The notes beneath the pieces were generated by a model. The model did no database searches. It was not told the DNA's origin and saw only the letters and a list, made by a program, of their open reading frames with translations. From the NCBI GenBank assembly GCA_028277405.1, contig JANQGH010000052.1, forward strand, positions 1 through 57,500: a stretch of DNA of 57,500 bases. Reading direction: 5' to 3'. The translations under genes were made by a program, and so were the position numbers. Source of the DNA: Alphaproteobacteria bacterium. Its GTDB lineage: Bacteria > Pseudomonadota > Alphaproteobacteria > DSM-16000 > Inquilinaceae. Numbering within the stretch: the first letter of the stretch is position 1; each line of letters begins with the position of its first letter. Shown here in pieces: positions 53,182 to 57,500 of the stretch.

Positions 53182-53898
53182 TTGAACGGGGCTGACGCGA
53201 CCGAGTTCCACGCCGACGCGCTGATCGAACGGATCGGCCATCCTTTCCATGACCGCGCGCTGCTGCGCGAGGCGATGACCCATCCCAGTGTCGAACCGGC
53301 GGAGCGCAGTGGCGCAAAGTTCGGCTATGAACGGCTGGAGTTTCTCGGCGATCGGGTGCTGGCCCTGGTTATCGCCCAGTGGCTGCTCGACCGCTATCCG
53401 CGAGAGCATGAGGGCCAAATCGCCAAGCGCTTTGTCGCCATGGTCCGGCGCGAGGCGTTGGCCTGGGTTGCTGAGAATCTCAGCCTCGGCCAGTTCGTGC
53501 TGATGTCCGAGGCGGAGGCGGGTGCCGGTGGCCGCAACAAGGATGCCATTCTGGCCGATGCCTGCGAGGCGCTGATCGGCGCGCTTTATCGCGATGGCGG
53601 TCTGGATGCCGCCGACCGGTTCATCCGCACCCAGTGGCACGGCTTGGTCGAACAGCACCTGAAGCCGCCACAGGACCCGAAGACCGCTTTGCAGGAGTGG
53701 GCGCAGGCGCGGGGATTACCGTTGCCTTCTTACGAGACCACCGGTCGCAAGGGGCCGGACCATGCGCCGTCCTTCACCGTGACGGTCAGCGTGCGCGGCT
53801 GGCCGCCGGCATCCGCCGACGGGGCCAGCAAGCGCGAGGCCGCCAAGCTCGCCGCGGAGGCGCTGCTGGCCAATCTGACCAGGGCGGACGATGGCTGA
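53182..53898 (+). CDS. rnc: Ribonuclease III
   Basis: Double-strand-specific endoribonuclease of 238 residues that processes rRNA and structured RNAs. The signature ERLEFLGDRVLALVIAQWL is near residue 52, and the catalytic acidic helix reads LADACEALIGALY. A C-terminal double-stranded-RNA-binding domain is visible as DPKTALQEWAQARGLPLPSY and GASKREAAKLAAEALL. The start is TTG 53182, one base after the lepB stop, so translation is probably coupled. Its end overlaps era by eight bases. Confidence 0.96.
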   Translation: MNGADATEFHADALIERIGHPFHDRALLREAMTHPSVEPAERSGAKFGYERLEFLGDRVLALVIAQWLLDRYPREHEGQIAKRFVAMVRREALAWVAENLSLGQFVLMSEAEAGAGGRNKDAILADACEALIGALYRDGGLDAADRFIRTQWHGLVEQHLKPPQDPKTALQEWAQARGLPLPSYETTGRKGPDHAPSFTVTVSVRGWPPASADGASKREAAKLAAEALLANLTRADDG

Positions 53899-54811
53899 GA
53901 AAGAGGACCAAACCGCGCCCACGCGTTGCGGCTTCATCGCGCTTGTCGGCGCGCCAAACGCCGGCAAATCGACCCTGATCAACCGGTTGGTGGGCCAAAA
54001 GGTGGCGATCGTGTCGCCGAAGGTGCAGACGACACGGACCCGTGTGCTGGGCATCCTGCTGGAAGGCCAGAGCCAACTGATCTTCGTCGATACGCCGGGC
54101 ATATTTGCCGCTAAGCGGCGGCTTGAGCGGTCCATGGTGTCGGCCGCCTGGGAGGGCGCGGACGAGGCGGACCTTGTTGCGGTTCTGGTCGACGCCAGCC
54201 GACGGTTGATCGATGCGGACACAGAGATGATCATTGATCGGCTGAAGGGCGATGAGCGGCGCGCGCTGCTGATCCTCAACAAGGTCGACGCGGTCCGGCG
54301 CGAAAAGCTTCTCTTGTTGGCCGAGGAATTGAACGCCAGCGATGTTTTCACCGACATCTTCATGATCTCCGCCTTGAACGGCGACGGCACCGACGACCTC
54401 GTCCGGCATCTGGCCGCCCGCGTGCCGGAAGGCCCGTGGTTGTTCCCTGAAGATCAAGTCTCGGACATGCCGATGCGTCTGCTGGCCGCCGAGATCACGC
54501 GCGAGAAGCTGTTCAACCGGCTGCATCAGGAACTGCCCTATTCGGTCGCGGTCGAAACCGAGGAGTGGCAGCAGCGCGACGATGGCAGCGTGCGGATCGC
54601 CCAGGTGGTCTATGTCGAGCGCGACGGGCAGAAGGGCATCGTATTGGGCGCCGGTGGCCGCACGATCAAGGCGATCGGCACCGATGCAAGGCTTGAACTG
54701 GCTGAGATCATGGAGTGCCCGGTTCACCTGTCCCTGTTCGTCAAGGTCCGCCGCAACTGGACGGAAGATCCGGCGCGCTATCGCGACCTTGGCCTGAACT
54801 ATCACGGCTGA
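53891..54811 (+). CDS. era: GTPase Era
   Basis: Ribosome-assembly GTPase of 306 residues that binds 16S rRNA. G1 is GAPNAGKST at residues 20-28, G3 is DTPG, and G4 is NKVD. The C-terminal KH domain has IVLGAGGRTIKAIGTDARLELAE, followed by LFVKVRRNWTEDPARYRDLG. All motifs are intact. ATG 53891 lies within the end of rnc, and recO follows after 15 bases. The rnc-era-recO order is standard. Confidence 0.97.
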   Translation: MAEKEDQTAPTRCGFIALVGAPNAGKSTLINRLVGQKVAIVSPKVQTTRTRVLGILLEGQSQLIFVDTPGIFAAKRRLERSMVSAAWEGADEADLVAVLVDASRRLIDADTEMIIDRLKGDERRALLILNKVDAVRREKLLLLAEELNASDVFTDIFMISALNGDGTDDLVRHLAARVPEGPWLFPEDQVSDMPMRLLAAEITREKLFNRLHQELPYSVAVETEEWQQRDDGSVRIAQVVYVERDGQKGIVLGAGGRTIKAIGTDARLELAEIMECPVHLSLFVKVRRNWTEDPARYRDLGLNYHG

Positions 54812-54826
54812 TCGGGCGCGCCAGCC

Positions 54827-55561
54827 ATGGAATGGCGTGATGACGGCATCGTCCTGTCGGCCCGGCCCTATGGCGAGACCGGCACGATCTGCGTGCTGAT
54901 GACCCGCGAGCACGGGCGGCATGCCGGCCTGGTCCGCGGCCAGCGCATTCGCGCCCAGCTTCAGCCCGGCACCCGCGTGCAGGCCCATTGGCGGGCGCGA
55001 TTGGCAGAGCATTTGGGGACCTTCACCCTGGAACCGGCCGCCAGCGTCGCCGCCCTGGTGATCGACGACCCGTTGCGGCTGGCAGCGCTCGCCTCGGCGT
55101 GTGGACTGGTCGAACAGGCGGCGCCGGAGCGGTCCGCCTATCCGAACATCTATGGCGGGTTGGCCAGCCTGCTGGAACTGCTGCCCGGCGCCCATTGGGA
55201 TGCGGCCTATGTCCAGTGGGAGGTCGGATTACTGCGCGCGCTCGGCTTCGGGCTCGATTTGGAGCGCTGCGCCGCGACGGGGTCGAACGACCAACTGGCC
55301 TATGTCAGCCCGCGCACCGGTCGCGCCGTCAGCCTGTCGGCGGCAGAACCCTATGCCGATCGGCTGTTGCCGCTTCCCGGCTTTCTGATCGGGCAAGGGG
55401 AGGCGGACCCGCCATCCATTGCCGTAGGCCTCGCGCTTACCGGCCACTTCATCGAACGCAACCTGTTCGGCCAGTCGCACCAGCCCGTGCCGCCCGCCCG
55501 GCCGCGCTATGTTGAACGGTATCGCCGATACGCCGCAACATCTGGTAGCGTGGACGCATGA
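54827..55561 (+). CDS. recO: DNA repair protein RecO
   Basis: RecF-pathway protein of 244 residues that anneals DNA and loads RecA. The N-terminal OB domain begins [19 protein letters not shown], with [15 protein letters not shown]. The helical domain has [16 protein letters not shown] sequence and [22 protein letters not shown], where only one Cys of the usual C4 zinc site is evident. Its TGA overlaps the parC start (ATGA). Placement between era and parC is typical. Confidence 0.94.
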   Translation: MEWRDDGIVLSARPYGETGTICVLMTREHGRHAGLVRGQRIRAQLQPGTRVQAHWRARLAEHLGTFTLEPAASVAALVIDDPLRLAALASACGLVEQAAPERSAYPNIYGGLASLLELLPGAHWDAAYVQWEVGLLRALGFGLDLERCAATGSNDQLAYVSPRTGRAVSLSAAEPYADRLLPLPGFLIGQGEADPPSIAVGLALTGHFIERNLFGQSHQPVPPARPRYVERYRRYAATSGSVDA

Positions 55562-57500
55562 GCGACTCGGCCACCATTCTCCCCATTGCCCTGACGGACG
55601 CGCTCGGCGAGCGTTATCTCGCCTACGCGCTGTCGACCATCGTTTCGCGGTCCCTGCCGGATGTGCGCGACGGTCTGAAGCCCGTGCACCGACGGCTGCT
55701 GTACGCCATGCGGCAGTTGCGCCTGGCGCCGGACCTGGCGCCGAAAAAGTCCGCGCGCGTGGTCGGCGACGTGATCGGCAAGTATCATCCCCACGGCGAA
55801 CAGGCGGTCTACGACGCCTTGGTTCGTTTGGCCCAGGATTTCGCCCAGCGCTACCCGCTGATCGACGGGCAGGGGAATTTCGGCAACATCGACGGCGATA
55901 ACGCCGCCGCCATGCGCTACACCGAGGCGCGGCTGACGGATGTGGCCGACGCCCTCTTGATCGGCATCGACGAAGACGCGGTCGACTTCCGCGACACCTA
56001 TGACGGTGAGGGCAGCGAGCCGGTGGTTCTGCCCGCCGCCTTCCCGAACCTGTTGGCCAACGGCGCACAAGGCATCGCGGTCGGCATGGCGACCTCGATC
56101 CCGCCGCACAATGCGGGCGAGCTGTGTGCCGCCCTGATGCATCTGATCGACAAGCCCGACTGCACCGACGCCTCGCTGCTGAAACATGTGAAGGGGCCGG
56201 ATTTCCCGACGGGGGGCATTCTCGTCGAAAGCAAGGAGGCGATTGCCCAGGCCTATGCCACGGGCCGGGGCAGCTTTCGGGTGCGCGCGCGCTGGGAAAA
56301 GGAGGAGCTGAAAAAGGGCCAGTACCAGATCGTCGTGACCGAGATCCCGTATCAGGTGCCCAAGGCGCGGCTGATCGAGAAAATCGCCGACTTGTTGAAC
56401 GCCCGCAAGTTGCCGCTGTTGGAAGATGTCCGCGATGAATCGACGGACGATGTGCGCCTCATCCTGGTGCCGCGCAGCCGCAACGTCGATCCTGAGCAGT
56501 TGATGGAGCTGTTGTTCCGTCAGACCGATCTGGAATCCCGCGTGCCCCTGAACTTGAACGTGTTGGACGCCGATCAGGTGCCCAAGGTGATGTCACTGAA
56601 GCAGGCCTTGCGCGCCTTTTTGGACCATCGCCTGGAGGTGTTGGAACGGCGCACGCGGCACCGTCTGGCTAAGATCGCCCAGCGGCTGGACGTGCTGGCC
56701 GGCTATCTGGTCGCCTATCTGAACCTGGACGAGGTGATCCGCATCATCCGGTTCGAGGACGAGCCGAAGGCGGAGCTGATGGCCCGGTTCGACCTGACCG
56801 AGAGCCAGGCCGATGCGATCTTGAACATGCGCCTGCGCGCCCTGCACAAGCTGCAGGAAATCGAGATCCGCAGGGAACATGACGAGCTGTCGGCCGAGCA
56901 GGCGGATTTGGAAGATCTGCTGGGTGACGAGGCGAGGCGCTGGACCGTTCTGCGTTTCGAGATCGGCAAGGTCGACGAGGCATTCGGCCGCAAGACCGAA
57001 CTTGGGCGGCGGCGTACCACGGTCGGCGAGGCGCCGACGGCGACGGTGATCGCCCTTGAAACCCTGGTCGAGAAGGAACCGATCACTGTCTACCTGTCGC
57101 AGAAGGGCTGGATCCGGGCCGTCAAGGGCCACCAGGATCACGACGCGGAGGTCAAGTACAAGGATGGCGATCGCGGCCGGTTCGTGCTGCACGCCGAGAC
57201 CACCGACAAGCTGTTGATCTTTGCCACCAACGGCCGGTTCTACACGCTTGCCGGCGACAAGCTGCCGCGCGGGCGCGGCTTTGGCGAGCCGGTGCGCCTG
57301 ATGATCGATCTGGGCAACGATGCCGATATCGTCGCCCTGGTGCGCCACGATGCCAAGGCCAAGCTGCTTGTCGCCTCCAGCGACGGGCGCGGCTTCATCG
57401 TGCCCCAGGCGGACGTCGCGGCCCAGACCCGGTCCGGCAAGCAGGTGCTGAACGTGAAGGGCGCGGTAGAGGCCAAGGCCTGCGTGCCGGCGGTGGGCGA
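55558..57500 (+). CDS. parC: DNA topoisomerase IV subunit A (3' end missing)
   Basis: Catalytic, DNA-cutting subunit of topoisomerase IV, which unlinks daughter chromosomes. About 647 of an expected 740-760 residues are visible; the gene runs off the window. The N-terminal [20 protein letters not shown] is clear, and the catalytic Tyr is in [17 protein letters not shown]. The quinolone-region sequence reads [14 protein letters not shown], with Gln at the position of E. coli Ser80. The GyrA-like beta-pinwheel repeats begin near residue 500. ATG 55558 overlaps the recO stop. Confidence 0.96.
   Translation, partial: MSDSATILPIALTDALGERYLAYALSTIVSRSLPDVRDGLKPVHRRLLYAMRQLRLAPDLAPKKSARVVGDVIGKYHPHGEQAVYDALVRLAQDFAQRYPLIDGQGNFGNIDGDNAAAMRYTEARLTDVADALLIGIDEDAVDFRDTYDGEGSEPVVLPAAFPNLLANGAQGIAVGMATSIPPHNAGELCAALMHLIDKPDCTDASLLKHVKGPDFPTGGILVESKEAIAQAYATGRGSFRVRARWEKEELKKGQYQIVVTEIPYQVPKARLIEKIADLLNARKLPLLEDVRDESTDDVRLILVPRSRNVDPEQLMELLFRQTDLESRVPLNLNVLDADQVPKVMSLKQALRAFLDHRLEVLERRTRHRLAKIAQRLDVLAGYLVAYLNLDEVIRIIRFEDEPKAELMARFDLTESQADAILNMRLRALHKLQEIEIRREHDELSAEQADLEDLLGDEARRWTVLRFEIGKVDEAFGRKTELGRRRTTVGEAPTATVIALETLVEKEPITVYLSQKGWIRAVKGHQDHDAEVKYKDGDRGRFVLHAETTDKLLIFATNGRFYTLAGDKLPRGRGFGEPVRLMIDLGNDADIVALVRHDAKAKLLVASSDGRGFIVPQADVAAQTRSGKQVLNVKGAVEAKACVPAVG

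Noticed and set aside
1..57500. Searched for CRISPR arrays, tRNA or rRNA genes, transposases and phage genes
   Set aside because: None seen by eye; intergenic gaps are short and contain no repeated spacer pattern or cloverleaf.

Overview
The window is GC-rich, densely coded bacterial DNA of alphaproteobacterial character. The strongest evidence is the block at 49248-57500, rpoZ - rel/spoT - acpS - lepB - rnc - era - recO - parC, a gene order typical of Alphaproteobacteria (here without pdxJ between rel and acpS). Tat-type leaders, a DUF882/L,D-transpeptidase pair, bactofilin and a TRAP transporter fit the same group; a Rhodospirillales-like heterotroph is a reasonable guess, but genus cannot be read from this sequence. 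I see no rRNA, tRNA, CRISPR array, insertion sequence or prophage.

Layout. 1-4309: end of an unknown upstream gene, then a TRAP transporter operon (dctP, dctQ, dctM) ending in an iron-type alcohol dehydrogenase and an intrinsic terminator. 4373-11479: two converging gene runs that together look like one biosynthetic locus. Plus strand: CDP-alcohol phosphatidyltransferase, YceI, FkbM methyltransferase, RibD-type reductase. Minus strand: BchC-like dehydrogenase, degenerate pterin-synthase-fold protein, GT4 glycosyltransferase, methyltransferase, flippase-like membrane protein. This is my main candidate for an undescribed pathway. 11645-18969: cell-wall enzymes (MltB-type transglycosylase, L,D-transpeptidase, DUF882), a double cold-shock-domain protein, and a lipoprotein and membrane protein of unknown function. 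18977-31612: pepN, an M48 lipoprotein protease, a DMT exporter, a PEP-carboxylase-family protein with altered catalytic motifs, two back-to-back MFS transporters, and a PhoX-like protein.

31873-34433 holds two SDRs, an NTF2-fold protein and DUF3833. 34774-37186 is an M23 coiled-coil peptidase overlapping a bactofilin, a known kind of cell-shape module. 37249-42021 has a cupin, an MFS protein with a very His-rich tail, two NTF2-fold proteins and an amidase. 42011-45835 (minus strand) is slt - alpha/beta hydrolase - threonine-dehydratase-like. 45870-48931 contains dapA, smpB, a small orphan, a type-5 uracil-DNA glycosylase and a NYN-domain protein, before the rpoZ-parC block, which runs off the right edge inside parC.

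Most genes are translationally coupled (ATGA or TGATG overlaps) and several start at GTG or TTG. Where the longest open frame had a poor start I chose the start with a ribosome-binding site and say so. Functions are inferred from motifs read by eye; no database search was possible.
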